Assembly (NCBI RefSeq): GCF_965139615.1 | Contig: NZ_CBCSIQ010000007.1 | Span: 62,001-126,000 of the forward strand | Length of the DNA stretch: 64,000 bases | Direction: 5' to 3' | Source of the DNA: Kerstersia similis | GTDB taxonomy: Bacteria; Pseudomonadota; Gammaproteobacteria; Burkholderiales; Burkholderiaceae_B | Part shown: positions 40,933-50,429 of the stretch, in pieces | Layout of the letters: every line of letters starts with the position of its first letter | Numbering within the stretch: the first letter of the stretch is position 1 | The notes under the pieces: generated by a model | The model's input: the letters and a program-made list of their open reading frames with translations, nothing else | What the model was told of the DNA's origin: nothing | The model's database searches: none | Translations under genes and position numbers: made by a program

Positions 40933-43804
40933 AGACACCCTCAACCTGCCCGATACCGCCTTCCCGATGCGCGGAGACCTCGCCAAGCGCGAACCCAAAT
41001 GGGTCGCCGACTGGGAAGAAAACCGAATTTATCAGGCGATTCGCGCTGCCAGCCAAGGCCGCCCCAAGTTCGTGCTGCACGACGGCCCCCCCTATGCCAA
41101 CGGCGACATCCACCTGGGCCACGCGGTCAACAAGATCCTCAAGGACATCATCATCAAAAGCCGCAACATGGCCGGCTTTGATGCACCGTATGTGCCGGGC
41201 TGGGATTGCCACGGCATGCCGATTGAAATCCAGATCGAGAAAAAATACGGCAAGAACCTGCCCGTTGCCGAAGTCCAGGCGCGTGCCCGTGCTTACGCAC
41301 TGGAGCAGATCGACCGCCAGAAACAGGATTTCAAACGCCTGGGCGTGCTGGGGGATTGGGACAACCCATACCTCACAATGAATTATGGCAATGAAGCCAA
41401 TGAGATCCGTGCCCTGGCCGGAATCATCAAGCGCGGCTACCTGTTCCGGGGCCTCAAACCCGTCAACTGGTGTTTCGACTGTGGTTCGGCGCTGGCGGAA
41501 GCGGAAGTTGAATATGCCGACCGCGTCGATCCCACCATCGACGTCGCGTTTCCGTTTGCCGACAAATCCGCCATCGCGCGCGCCTTCGGCCTGCCTGAGG
41601 ACGCCGTGGCAGACGGCGCCATCGTCATCTGGACCACGACGCCCTGGACCATCCCGTCCAATCAGGCGCTCAACGTCCACCCCGAGCTCGAATACAGCCT
41701 GGTGCGTCTGTCCGAAGCGCGCCAGACCGGCAGCATGCTGCTGCTCGCACGCGAACGTGTCGCCCCCTGCCTGGAGCAATGGGGCCTGAGCGGCGAAATC
41801 ATTGCCACCGTGGCCGGCCAGGCGCTGGAAAACCTGCGCTTCCATCACCCGCTGGCCCAGGCCGATGCCGGCTACCAGCGCACCTCGCCGGTGTATCTGG
41901 CCGAGTACGTGACCCTGGACACCGGCACCGGCGTGGTGCACTCGGCGCCCGCCTATGGTGTGGACGACTTCATCAGCTGCAAGGCCCATGGCCTGGCAGA
42001 TGCCGAGATCATCAATCCGGTGATGGGCGACGGCCGCTACGCCACCACCCTGCCGATCTTCGGCGGGCTCAAGATCTGGGACGCCAATCCGCTGATCGTC
42101 CAGACGCTGCAAGACACCGGCACCCTCCTGCGCACGGAAAAGCTCAAGCACAGCTACATGCACTGCTGGCGCCACAAGACGCCGGTGATCTACCGCGCCA
42201 CCAGCCAATGGTTCGCCGGCATGGATGTCGTGCCCACAAACCAGGGCCCGACGCTGCGCGAAACAGCCTTGCAAGCCGTGGACGCCACCGCCTTCTTCCC
42301 GGCCTGGGGCCGTGCGCGCCTGCACAACATGATCGCCAACCGTCCGGACTGGACCCTGTCGCGCCAGCGCCAATGGGGTGTCCCGATGTCGCTGTTCGTC
42401 CACAAGGAAACCGGCGAGCTGCATCCACGCACGGTCGAATTGATGGAGGAAGTGGCAAAGCGTGTGGAACAGCACGGTATCGAGGCCTGGCAGGCCCTGG
42501 ATCCTCGCGACCTGCTGGGCGACGAAGCCGACCTGTACGAAAAAACCCGTGACACGCTGGACGTCTGGTTTGATTCAGGCACCACCCATGTCACCGTGCT
42601 GGGCGGCGCGCGCACCCCGGATTCGCCCGTCAGCAATGGCGGTTCGCATGGCGATGTGCTGGCCTGGCCGGCAGACCTCTATCTGGAAGGCTCGGATCAG
42701 CACCGCGGCTGGTTCCATTCCTCGCTGTTGACCGGTTCCATGCTCTATGGCCGCGCGCCCTACAAGGCGCTGCTGACGCACGGCTTCACCGTCGATGGCG
42801 ATGGCCGCAAGATGAGCAAGTCGCTGGGCAATGTCATCGTGCCGCAAAAGGTGTCCGACTCCCTGGGCGCAGAAATCCTGCGCCTCTGGATTGGCAGCAC
42901 GGACTACTCCGGCGAGTTGTCGATTTCCGACACCATCCTCAAGCGTGTCGTGGAAGGCTACCGCCGCATCCGCAACACCTTGCGCTTCCTGCTGGCCAAC
43001 CTGGCCGACTTCGACGCCACCACCCAGCTGGTGAATGTCGAAGACATGCTGGAAATTGACCGTTATGCGCTCGGCATGGCCGCCCGCATGCAGGAAGAAG
43101 TGCTGGCCGCCTACGAACGCTATGAGTTCCACCCGGCCACGGCGCGACTGCAAACCTTCTGCTCCGAAGACCTGGGCGCGTTCTACCTGGATATCCTGAA
43201 AGACCGCCTGTACACCTCGGCAACCGACAGCCACGCCCGCCGCAGTGCGCAAAGCGCGCTGCTGCACATCACGCTGACCTTGCTCAAGGTGATGGCCCCG
43301 GTGCTGTCCTTCACTGCGGAAGAAGCCTGGGCGGTTCTGGCCGAGGCCACTCCCGGCGCCGTGCCGGAGAATGCCCGCCTGACGATTTTCACCGAAACCT
43401 ACCATCAGCTGCCGCTGAGCGCCGGCAACGACGCCCTGCAGCAAAAGTGGGGCCGCCTGCGCCAGACCCGGGCACAGATTCTGCGCGAACTGGAAACCCT
43501 GCGCGCCGCCGGCAGCGTCGGCTCCTCTCTGCAGGCAGAAGTGGTGCTGCAAGCCAGCGGCCAGGAATATGAAGACCTGGCCAGCCTGGAAGACGATCTG
43601 AAATTTGTGCTGATCGTTTCGCGCGCATCGGTGCAACAGGGTGAAGGGGAACTGCAAGTGACCCTGTCGGCTTCCTCGCACCTGAAATGCGCCCGTTGCT
43701 GGCACTGGCGTGCCGACGTCGGCGCCAATGCCGATCACCCCGAGCTGTGCGGCCGTTGCGTCAGCAACCTGTTCGGCACGGGCGAACAGCGCAGGTTCGC
43801 ATGA
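40922..43804 (+). CDS. ileS: Isoleucyl-tRNA synthetase
   Basis: The 960-residue class I synthetase has HIGH as HLGH (residues 64-67) and KMSKS (about 629-633). The editing domain lies between (WTTTPWTIPSNQAL, about 238-251), and a C-terminal zinc site CARCWHWRADVG...CGRCVSN completes the bacterial IleS pattern. It charges tRNA-Ile. ATG 40922 overlaps the ribF stop. An ATG 11 codons upstream is in frame but would extend the overlap. ATGA joins it to lspA (43801). Confidence 0.98.
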   Translation: MDYKDTLNLPDTAFPMRGDLAKREPKWVADWEENRIYQAIRAASQGRPKFVLHDGPPYANGDIHLGHAVNKILKDIIIKSRNMAGFDAPYVPGWDCHGMPIEIQIEKKYGKNLPVAEVQARARAYALEQIDRQKQDFKRLGVLGDWDNPYLTMNYGNEANEIRALAGIIKRGYLFRGLKPVNWCFDCGSALAEAEVEYADRVDPTIDVAFPFADKSAIARAFGLPEDAVADGAIVIWTTTPWTIPSNQALNVHPELEYSLVRLSEARQTGSMLLLARERVAPCLEQWGLSGEIIATVAGQALENLRFHHPLAQADAGYQRTSPVYLAEYVTLDTGTGVVHSAPAYGVDDFISCKAHGLADAEIINPVMGDGRYATTLPIFGGLKIWDANPLIVQTLQDTGTLLRTEKLKHSYMHCWRHKTPVIYRATSQWFAGMDVVPTNQGPTLRETALQAVDATAFFPAWGRARLHNMIANRPDWTLSRQRQWGVPMSLFVHKETGELHPRTVELMEEVAKRVEQHGIEAWQALDPRDLLGDEADLYEKTRDTLDVWFDSGTTHVTVLGGARTPDSPVSNGGSHGDVLAWPADLYLEGSDQHRGWFHSSLLTGSMLYGRAPYKALLTHGFTVDGDGRKMSKSLGNVIVPQKVSDSLGAEILRLWIGSTDYSGELSISDTILKRVVEGYRRIRNTLRFLLANLADFDATTQLVNVEDMLEIDRYALGMAARMQEEVLAAYERYEFHPATARLQTFCSEDLGAFYLDILKDRLYTSATDSHARRSAQSALLHITLTLLKVMAPVLSFTAEEAWAVLAEATPGAVPENARLTIFTETYHQLPLSAGNDALQQKWGRLRQTRAQILRELETLRAAGSVGSSLQAEVVLQASGQEYEDLASLEDDLKFVLIVSRASVQQGEGELQVTLSASSHLKCARCWHWRADVGANADHPELCGRCVSNLFGTGEQRRFA

Positions 43805-44319
43805 GCCAGGGCACGCACCCGACAAACCGCTCCCCGGCGCCGCTGTTCTGGCGCTGGGTGGCGCTGGCCATCCTGCTGATCGGCCTGGACCAGGTGACCA
43901 AGTACCACTTCAATACGGTACTCCACTATGGCCAGCGTCTGAATGTCCTGCCGTTCTTCGACTTCACCCTGCTCTACAACGAAGGCGCGGCGTTCAGTTT
44001 CCTCGCTGGCGCCGACGGCTGGCAACGCTGGTTCTTTACCGCGCTTGGCTTCGCGGCCAGCGCGCTGATCCTGTTCCTGCTGCGCCGCCATGCCAACCAA
44101 CGCCGTTTTTCCCTGGCGCTGGTGCTGATCCTGGGCGGCGCCCTGGGCAACGTGATCGACCGCCTGCAACACGGGCATGTCGTCGATTTCCTGCTGTTCT
44201 ACTGGAACAACGCCTATTTCCCGGCGTTCAATGTTGCCGACATCTGCATTACCGTGGGTGCCATCCTCATGCTGTGGGACGAACTGGCCCGCGCACGTCG
44301 TGCCCGCACCACCCCTTGA
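43801..44319 (+). CDS. lspA: Prolipoprotein signal peptidase (signal peptidase II)
   Basis: The 172-residue protein has four membrane helices and the LspA catalytic aspartates in GALGNVIDRLQHGHVVDFLLFYW and FPAFNVADICITVGA. It cleaves signal peptides of lipoproteins after lipid attachment. The start overlaps the ileS stop (ATGA at 43801), the standard ileS-lspA coupling. The next gene, coaBC, follows 12 bases later. Confidence 0.97.
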   Translation: MSQGTHPTNRSPAPLFWRWVALAILLIGLDQVTKYHFNTVLHYGQRLNVLPFFDFTLLYNEGAAFSFLAGADGWQRWFFTALGFAASALILFLLRRHANQRRFSLALVLILGGALGNVIDRLQHGHVVDFLLFYWNNAYFPAFNVADICITVGAILMLWDELARARRARTTP

Positions 44320-44331
44320 AGGGTCCTTGCC

Positions 44332-45543
44332 ATGCCTGAACTGCACAACAAACGCCTGGTACTGGGCCTGACTGGCGGCATCGCCTGCTACAAGAGCGCC
44401 GAGCTTCTGCGGCGCCTGGGCGACCACGGCGCCACGGTTGACGTCGTCATGACCGATGCGGCAACGCACTTCATCACGCCCATCACCATGCAGGCACTCT
44501 CCGGGCGCCCCGTGCACCTGGACGCCTGGGACAGCCGCGCGCCGAACAATATGCCGCACATCAATCTGTCGCGTGGAGCGGATGCCATTGTCATTGCGCC
44601 TGCGTCGGCTGACTTCATGGCGCGTTTGGTGCACGGGCGCGCCGATGATCTGCTGGCAACCCTGTGCCTGGCGCGCAACTGCCCCTTGATCCTGGCGCCA
44701 GCCATGAATCGGGAAATGTGGGACAACCCGGCAACACAGCGCAATGTGCGCCAGCTGCGGGAAGATGGCGTCATCATCATCGGCCCCGGCAGCGGCCAGC
44801 AGGCCTGTGGCGAAACCGGCGACGGCCGCATGCTGGAGCCGGCAGAAATCCTGGCGGAAGTCATTGCGTTCTTCCAGCCCAAGGTACTGAAGGGCAAGCG
44901 CGTCCTGCTGACAGCCGGCCCGACATCCGAGCCGATCGACCCGGTGCGCGTCATCAGCAATCGCTCCTCTGGGAAAACCGGCTATGCCCTGGCCCGCGCC
45001 GCTTTCGAGGCCGGCGCCCAGGTGACACTGGTTTCCGGCCCCACTGCCCTGGCGGCTCCCTACGGCGTCACCCGCGTTTCCGTGCATACGGCGCTGGAAA
45101 TGCATCAGGCAGTCATGAACCGGACTGGCGAGGCCGATATCTTCATCGCGGTCGCTGCCGTCGCAGATTGGCGCGTTGCCAACCCGGCCGAGCACAAAAT
45201 CAAAAAAACCGATGGCGGCCATGGTGTGCCAGTGCTGGAATTTATCCCCAACCCGGATATTCTCGCCAGCGTCGCCGCACTGCCAGACGGGCCCTGGTGT
45301 GTCGGTTTTGCCGCAGAAACGGAAAAACTGGTTCAACACGCCGAAGAGAAACGATTGCGCAAAGGCATAGACCTGCTGGTAGGTAACCTGGCGCAAGATG
45401 TCATGGATGGCGACGACACCCGCCTGAGCCTCTTTGATGCCAACGGTTGTCATCATCTGCCTGCCGCTGACAAACTCAGCGCTGCGCGCCGGCTGATCGG
45501 CGAAATCGCCCGCCGGGCACCGCAACGCCATCACAGCGCCTGA
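44332..45543 (+). CDS. coaBC: Bifunctional phosphopantothenoylcysteine decarboxylase/synthetase
   Basis: The 403-residue protein has an N-terminal HFCD flavoprotein domain (LTGGIACYKSAEL; catalytic His in MPHINLSRGADAIVIAPAS; PAMNREMWDNPATQ; QQACGETGDGRM with the active cysteine). A C-terminal CoaB domain follows (RVLLTAGPTSEPIDPVRVISNRSSGKTGYALA and the KIKK nucleotide loop, about 284-287). It converts 4'-phosphopantothenate to 4'-phosphopantetheine for CoA synthesis. It sits in the ribF-ileS-lspA-coaBC cluster. Confidence 0.97.
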   Translation: MPELHNKRLVLGLTGGIACYKSAELLRRLGDHGATVDVVMTDAATHFITPITMQALSGRPVHLDAWDSRAPNNMPHINLSRGADAIVIAPASADFMARLVHGRADDLLATLCLARNCPLILAPAMNREMWDNPATQRNVRQLREDGVIIIGPGSGQQACGETGDGRMLEPAEILAEVIAFFQPKVLKGKRVLLTAGPTSEPIDPVRVISNRSSGKTGYALARAAFEAGAQVTLVSGPTALAAPYGVTRVSVHTALEMHQAVMNRTGEADIFIAVAAVADWRVANPAEHKIKKTDGGHGVPVLEFIPNPDILASVAALPDGPWCVGFAAETEKLVQHAEEKRLRKGIDLLVGNLAQDVMDGDDTRLSLFDANGCHHLPAADKLSAARRLIGEIARRAPQRHHSA

Positions 45544-45614
45544 CCTGTCGGCGGTCTGCTACCCTTTAAAGGCACCAGACTCGCACGACCGGCCCAGGGT
45601 CACAGGAGACGCGC

Positions 45615-46199
45615 ATGCCCTTGCATGACGATACCCCCCCGAAAGGCGACTACGCAGCCTACATCGAAAAACTGACGCAACGCAGCCAGGCCGGCACGCC
45701 TGGCCAGGCCGATGCCGGGGCGGCAGGCCAACAGCGAAAATCTTCCGTGGCGCAAGTCATCCAGGATGCGGCCAAAAAGGCGCGCCAGGAAACCCGGCAA
45801 AGAACAGACCAGGCGGCGCCCCCTGCAAACACGGCGTCGCCCTCCTTGCCCCCGATGCAGGCCCCGAAACCCGCAGCCACGCGCCCCTCCGCCGGCAGCC
45901 CAATCACCTACGGCCCGACTACACCTGCCAGCCAGGATCAGCCCCTGCCCGAAACCAAGCGCCGGAACAAACGCTCCATCTGGCCGCTGATCCTGGCCGT
46001 GCTGTTTTTCATGCCCATGATCAATGTGGTGCGTGACATGCTCGACGACCCCAGGCCGGAAGGCTTCTTTTTTCTGGCTGTCGCATTATTTGTCATCTTC
46101 TCCATTCGCCACTCGATCAAATCCGGCAACGAACCAGACAAAGATAAAAAACGCAGCGCCATCAAGAAAGACGACGATTACCCAAACACCGGGCATTGA
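45615..46199 (+). CDS. Membrane protein with disordered Pro/Ala N-terminus, unknown
   Basis: The 194-residue protein has a hydrophilic, Pro/Ala/Gln-rich N-terminal 110 residues, two adjacent hydrophobic segments (SIWPLILAVLFFMPMINVV about 120-139 and GFFFLAVALFVIFSIRHS about 149-166) and a very charged C-terminus. An AGGAG ribosome site precedes the ATG. I do not recognise a family. It lies between coaBC and dut with gaps of 71 and 208 bases. Confidence 0.7.
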   Translation: MPLHDDTPPKGDYAAYIEKLTQRSQAGTPGQADAGAAGQQRKSSVAQVIQDAAKKARQETRQRTDQAAPPANTASPSLPPMQAPKPAATRPSAGSPITYGPTTPASQDQPLPETKRRNKRSIWPLILAVLFFMPMINVVRDMLDDPRPEGFFFLAVALFVIFSIRHSIKSGNEPDKDKKRSAIKKDDDYPNTGH

Positions 46200-46407
46200 A
46201 CCGAGGTAGGGCCAAAATCCAGCAAACCGGTACACAAACCCGGCACCACGGCGCCGGACGCCGCCGACGCCATTGCGGCAATCCGTTGCAGCTCACCATT
46301 TCGGCCACCCATCAGGTGTATCGGTGTCGGCCCCAGGCCAAGCACCGTCATCGTGCTCCCCTACTTTTAAACTCCCCAAGCTTTTGACACACGACAGGAC
46401 CCAAGTC

Positions 46408-46857
46408 ATGAAAACCATTGCCCTGAAAATCCTGGACCCGCGCATGGCAGCCTCGCTGCCCGCCTATGCCACACCCGGCTCCGCCGGGCTGGATCTGCGC
46501 GCCTGCCTGGATGCGCCGCTGGAACTGGCGCCGGGCGCTACAGCCCTGATTCCTACCGGCCTGGCAATCCATATCGGCGACCCTGGCTATGCCGCAATGT
46601 TCCTGCCCCGTTCCGGGCTGGGCCACAAGCACGGCATTGTGCTGGGCAATCTGGTTGGCCTGATCGACTCCGATTATCAAGGCCAGCTGCAGGTTTCGGT
46701 CTGGAATCGCAGCCAGCAAGCCTTCATCATCGAGCCCATGGAGCGGATTGCGCAAATGGTGATCGTACCCGTCGTGCAAGCGGCCTTTGAAGTCGTGGAA
46801 GACTTTGAAAGCAGCGACCGCGGCGCCGGCGGCTTCGGCAGCACAGGCACCCGCTGA
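46408..46857 (+). CDS. dut: dUTP diphosphatase
   Basis: The 149-residue protein has the five trimeric dUTPase motifs, including GSAGLDLRAC (I), PRSGLGHKHGIVLGN (II), GLIDSDYQGQLQVSVWN (III), RIAQMVIVPV (IV) and RGAGGFGSTG (V). It removes dUTP and supplies dUMP. ATG 46408 is chosen for the family length of about 150; the frame is open 45 codons upstream with no domain there. It is convergent with clpA. Confidence 0.97.
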   Translation: MKTIALKILDPRMAASLPAYATPGSAGLDLRACLDAPLELAPGATALIPTGLAIHIGDPGYAAMFLPRSGLGHKHGIVLGNLVGLIDSDYQGQLQVSVWNRSQQAFIIEPMERIAQMVIVPVVQAAFEVVEDFESSDRGAGGFGSTGTR

Positions 46858-46886
46858 ACGGCTGGTTGTACTTCGTCATGTTAAAC

Positions 46887-46922
46887 CCCCCGAAGCTTGG
46901 ATCTATGTCCAACTTTCGGGGG
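46887..46922. terminator. Long hairpin between dut and clpA, with insertion-sequence-like ends
   Basis: Arms of 15 bases (cccccgaagcttgga and tccaactttcggggg, two mismatches at the centre) enclose 6 bases between convergent genes. It could serve as a shared terminator. The right arm with its flank (tccaactttcgggggtcagtt) also resembles the terminal repeats of IS3 family (IS150-like) elements, so it may be a relic with both ends next to each other. Confidence 0.5.
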
Positions 46923-46987
46923 TCAGTTGAAAAACAGCCAGGGTTTTTCATTGTCCGCCTGTCAGGCGGTGGCAGGCAGGCAGATCA

Positions 46988-49315
46988 TCACTCCGCCAGC
47001 GCCTCCTCGGGCCGGTCACTGCCGGCACCATTGGCCTGTGCATCGTCCGGCTTCGGGAAGTTCAGGACGACATTGCCATTGCCATCCAGATCCACGACCA
47101 CCGCACCGCCTTGCGTCAGCTTGCCGAACAGCAGTTCGTCGGCCAATGCCTTGCGGATCGTATCCTGGATCAGGCGCTGCATCGGGCGTGCGCCCATCAA
47201 GGGATCAAAACCTTCCGCTGCCAGATGCTCGCGCAGCGCATCGGTAAACGTCGCCTCGACGCGTTTCTCGTGCAGCTGCTGCTCCAGCTGCAACAGGAAC
47301 TTGTCCACGACGCGCATGATCACTTCGCGCGACAAGGGAGCAAAGGAAACGATGGCATCCAGACGGTTGCGGAACTCGGGCGAGAACAGGCGCTTGATCT
47401 CCGCCATTTCGTCGCCGCGCGTTTCGCCCTGCGCAAACCCGATAGAACGCTTGCTCAGGCTTTCCGCTCCGGCATTGGTCGTCATGATCAGGATCACGTT
47501 GCGCAGATCCGCCTTGCGGCCATTGTTGTCCGTCAGCGCGCCATGATCCATCACCTGCAGCAGGATATTGAATACATCCGGGTGCGCCTTCTCAATTTCG
47601 TCGAGCAGCAGCACGCAATGAGGATGCTTGCTGACGGCCTCCGTCAGCAGCCCGCCCTGGTCGAACCCGACATATCCCGGCGGCGCGCCGATCAGACGTG
47701 ATACCGCATGGCGCTCCATGTACTCGGACATGTCGAAGCGCAGCAGCTCGACGCCCAGCGTAAACGCCAGCTGACGCGCCACTTCGGTCTTGCCCACCCC
47801 GGTCGGGCCGGAGAACAGGAAGGAGCCGATAGGCTTATCCGTTTTGCCCAGGCCCGAGCGCGACATCTTGATGGCGGCAGCCAGTGCGTCAATGGCAGGA
47901 TCCTGGCCAAACACCACGGCCTGCAAATCACGCTCCAGCGTCGCCAGGCGATTGCGGTCGTCCGTCGATACCGATTGCGGCGGAATGCGCGCCATGCGGG
48001 CAACAATGCTTTCGATGTCGGTTCGACCGATGACCTTCTTCTGCTTGGACTTGGGCAGCAGCCGTTGCGCCGCACCCGCCTCGTCGATGACGTCAATGGC
48101 CTTATCGGGCAGATGACGATCACTGATATGGCGTGCCGACAACTCGGCCGCAGCCACGAGTGCGTTGTTGGCATAGCGAACGCCATGGTGCGACTCGAAA
48201 CGGCTCTTCAGGCCCCGCAGGATCTGCACCGTTTGCGCTACCGTCGGCTCAGCCACATCGACCTTCTGGAAACGGCGCGACAGGGCCGAATCTTTTTCAA
48301 AAATACCGCGATATTCGGTATAGGTCGTTGCCCCCATGCACTTGAGCTGCCCGGACGACAGGGCCGGCTTGAGCAGATTGGATGCGTCCAGGGTGCCGCC
48401 GGACGCCGAACCGGCGCCGATCAGGGTATGGATTTCGTCGATGAACAGCACCGCATTGGGGTTGCCCTTCAATTGCTTGAGCACCGCCTTCAAACGCTGT
48501 TCGAAGTCACCACGGTATTTGGTACCCGCCAGCAAGGCGCCGATATCCAAGGCATAGACTTGCGTCTCGCACAGGATCTCGGGCACATCGCCGCGCGTGA
48601 CGCGCCAGGCCAGGCCTTCTGCGATGGCAGTCTTGCCCACGCCGGCCTCCCCCACCAGCAAGGGATTGTTCTTGCGGCGGCGGCAGAGAATCTGGATCAC
48701 GCGCTCGACTTCTTCTTCGCGCCCGATCAAGGGGTCGATGCGGCCGGCCAGCGCGGCGGCATTCAGGTTGTGCGCATACTGTTCCAGCGGGGATTGCTGG
48801 CGGTTGTCACCCGTTTCGGATTGAGGGGTACGCGGCTGCTGCGGCGCCGGGGATTCCGGTGCTTCTTCGGTCGCTTTGGGCGCGATGCCGTGCGACAGAT
48901 AATTCACGACAGCCAGGCGCGTCAGCCCCTGCTGCTGCAGGTAGTACGCCGCATGGGAATCCTTTTCGCCAAAGATGGCCACCAGGACATTGGCACCGCT
49001 GACCGGCTTGCGCGCGGTGCCGCCACTGGAGGACACATGCATGATGGCGCGCTGGATCACGCGCTGGAACCCCAAGGTAGGCTGGGTATCGACTTCGGCA
49101 CCTTCTGCCGCTACCGGGGTGTTCTCGGCCACGAACTGGCGCAGATTGCTGCGCAGCAATTCAAGATCGACGTTGCAGGCGCGCAGTACTTCAGCCGCCG
49201 AAACGTTATCCAGCAGCGACAGCAGCAAGTGCTCAACGGTGATGAATTCGTGACGGGCGGCGCGCGCCTCGACGAACGCCATGTGCAGACTGACTTCAAG
49301 CTCTTGGGAAATCAC
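46988..49315 (-). CDS. clpA: ATP-dependent Clp protease ATP-binding subunit ClpA
   Basis: The 775-residue protein has the N-terminal double Clp repeat (EVSLHMAFVEARAARHEFITVEHLLLSLLDN), first AAA+ module (GEAGVGKTAIAEGLA) and second AAA+ module (SGPTGVGKTEVARQLA, then VLLLDEIEKAHPDVFN), and lacks the ClpB coiled-coil middle domain. It unfolds proteins for ClpP. The ClpP-binding IGF-type loop is expected in the second module. It stands 100 bases after clpS on the same strand, the standard clpS-clpA pair. Confidence 0.97.
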   Translation of the reverse strand: MISQELEVSLHMAFVEARAARHEFITVEHLLLSLLDNVSAAEVLRACNVDLELLRSNLRQFVAENTPVAAEGAEVDTQPTLGFQRVIQRAIMHVSSSGGTARKPVSGANVLVAIFGEKDSHAAYYLQQQGLTRLAVVNYLSHGIAPKATEEAPESPAPQQPRTPQSETGDNRQQSPLEQYAHNLNAAALAGRIDPLIGREEEVERVIQILCRRRKNNPLLVGEAGVGKTAIAEGLAWRVTRGDVPEILCETQVYALDIGALLAGTKYRGDFEQRLKAVLKQLKGNPNAVLFIDEIHTLIGAGSASGGTLDASNLLKPALSSGQLKCMGATTYTEYRGIFEKDSALSRRFQKVDVAEPTVAQTVQILRGLKSRFESHHGVRYANNALVAAAELSARHISDRHLPDKAIDVIDEAGAAQRLLPKSKQKKVIGRTDIESIVARMARIPPQSVSTDDRNRLATLERDLQAVVFGQDPAIDALAAAIKMSRSGLGKTDKPIGSFLFSGPTGVGKTEVARQLAFTLGVELLRFDMSEYMERHAVSRLIGAPPGYVGFDQGGLLTEAVSKHPHCVLLLDEIEKAHPDVFNILLQVMDHGALTDNNGRKADLRNVILIMTTNAGAESLSKRSIGFAQGETRGDEMAEIKRLFSPEFRNRLDAIVSFAPLSREVIMRVVDKFLLQLEQQLHEKRVEATFTDALREHLAAEGFDPLMGARPMQRLIQDTIRKALADELLFGKLTQGGAVVVDLDGNGNVVLNFPKPDDAQANGAGSDRPEEALAE

Positions 49316-49414
49316 GACGCTCCCTCCATTATCGTTCGAGGCGGACGATGAGACAGGTTTATATTCTATGCTGATCCGTGCTGCGCACCATTCCCGAGAG
49401 GCAAAACACAGAAA

Positions 49415-49750
49415 TCAGGTAGATTCCATGACGCATTGCAAAGGATGCTGATGCGTCCGCGCGTAGCGGGATACCTGCGCCACACGCGTGGCTGCGATAT
49501 CCCGCGGATAGATCGCACAGACTGCCCGGCCTTCATGATGCACCTGCAGCATGATACGGGTGGCCTCTTCCAGCCCCTTGCCAAAAAATTTCTGCAGCAC
49601 TTCGATGACGAACTCCATGGGGGTGTAGTCGTCATTGAGCAGGATGACCTGATAGAGCGGTGGCGGCGCGACCTTCTGCTCTGCGGGAGCGGGAGGGGCC
49701 ACGACAGTAGTTTCGACACCGCTCTGTGCGGCAAGATTAATGCTAATCAT
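49415..49750 (-). CDS. clpS: ClpS adaptor protein
   Basis: The 111-residue protein has an unstructured N-terminus of about 30 residues and the ClpS core (PPLYQVILLNDDYTPMEFVIEVLQKFF, then VHHEGRAVCAIYPRDIAATRV) with the acidic pair and His of the N-end pocket. It delivers N-degron substrates to ClpA. Forms an operon with clpA. It is divergent from the csp gene at 50055. Confidence 0.96.
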   Translation of the reverse strand: MISINLAAQSGVETTVVAPPAPAEQKVAPPPLYQVILLNDDYTPMEFVIEVLQKFFGKGLEEATRIMLQVHHEGRAVCAIYPRDIAATRVAQVSRYARTHQHPLQCVMEST

Positions 49751-50054
49751 TCTTGTATTGTAGGATATTTAACCGGCGCCCGATGCGCCATGAAAAAACG
49801 TTTACCGTCACCTGAACATGCAGAATATAGACCGCCATGCATGCGCAGCCACGGGCACAAGCAACAATCAGTAACCCCGATTCAAGCCTGAAATCAGCCA
49901 AAAACGTGATTTAAAACAAGGTATTTATTCCACTTGATGCATTTTAAGGGTTTGCAACACTTGACGGTGACCCAACAGCCCAAGCATTATCAATAACGGA
50001 GAACCGGCAACTGTCTGTGCCGGACCGTTTCACTCGATTCATGAGGCTGTTTGC
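49751..50054. other. Gap between clpS and csp, with long csp leader
   Basis: These 304 bases hold the divergent promoters of clpS and the cold shock gene. No coding sequence is supported. A stretch of about 150 bases before the csp ATG is AT-richer and could be a structured cold-shock leader, but I see no cold-box that I can name with confidence. Confidence 0.5.
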
Positions 50055-50300
50055 ATGTCCGACACTACTGCTTCCACTCAAACCGAGTCCACCGAAAAAT
50101 CCACGGGTACCGTCAAATGGTTCAATGACGCCAAGGGCTTTGGCTTCATCACGCCGGATAACGGTGACGAGGACTTGTTCGCGCACTTCTCCTCCATTCA
50201 GATGGAAGGATTCAAGACCTTGAAGGAAGGCCAGAAGGTCTCCTTCGACATCATTCAAGGGCCGAAAGGAAAGCAAGCCCTGAATATTACTTCCGCCTGA
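50055..50300 (+). CDS. CspA family cold shock protein
   Basis: The 81-residue protein has a 15-residue Thr/Ser/Glu-rich extension before the cold shock domain. It has the RNA-binding motifs KGFGFI (RNP1, about residues 27-32) and DLFAHF (RNP2, about 40-45), and the usual end GPKGKQALNI. These proteins bind single-stranded RNA or DNA and aid translation or transcription antitermination. It is placed next to clpS, as in many betaproteobacteria, and is followed by an intrinsic terminator. Confidence 0.96.
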   Translation: MSDTTASTQTESTEKSTGTVKWFNDAKGFGFITPDNGDEDLFAHFSSIQMEGFKTLKEGQKVSFDIIQGPKGKQALNITSA

Positions 50301-50318
50301 GCCGCTACGGCCGATTAT

Positions 50319-50351
50319 CCAGCCCTTCCACCGCAGAAGGGCTGGTTTCTT
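50319..50351 (+). terminator. Terminator of csp gene
   Basis: A perfect 10-bp stem (ccagcccttc/gaagggctgg) with a 7-base loop is followed by tttctt, 19 bases after the csp stop. Strong intrinsic-terminator geometry. Confidence 0.9.
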
Positions 50352-50429
50352 ATTGCCCGGACAACAGCTTATGCCTATTTGGCGCTGATGTCTTTCCGCT
50401 GCTGTCTTTCAATTCCTGCTCCTGCCTCC

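Noticed and set aside
40808..42475. Minus-strand frame of about 555 codons inside ileS
   Set aside because: Antisense to a complete isoleucyl-tRNA synthetase; no domain.
43735..45534. Minus-strand frame of about 600 codons across lspA and coaBC
   Set aside because: It spans two well-supported plus-strand genes and has no domain.
47708..49351. Plus-strand frame of about 547 codons inside clpA
   Set aside because: Antisense to the clearly recognised ClpA; no domain.
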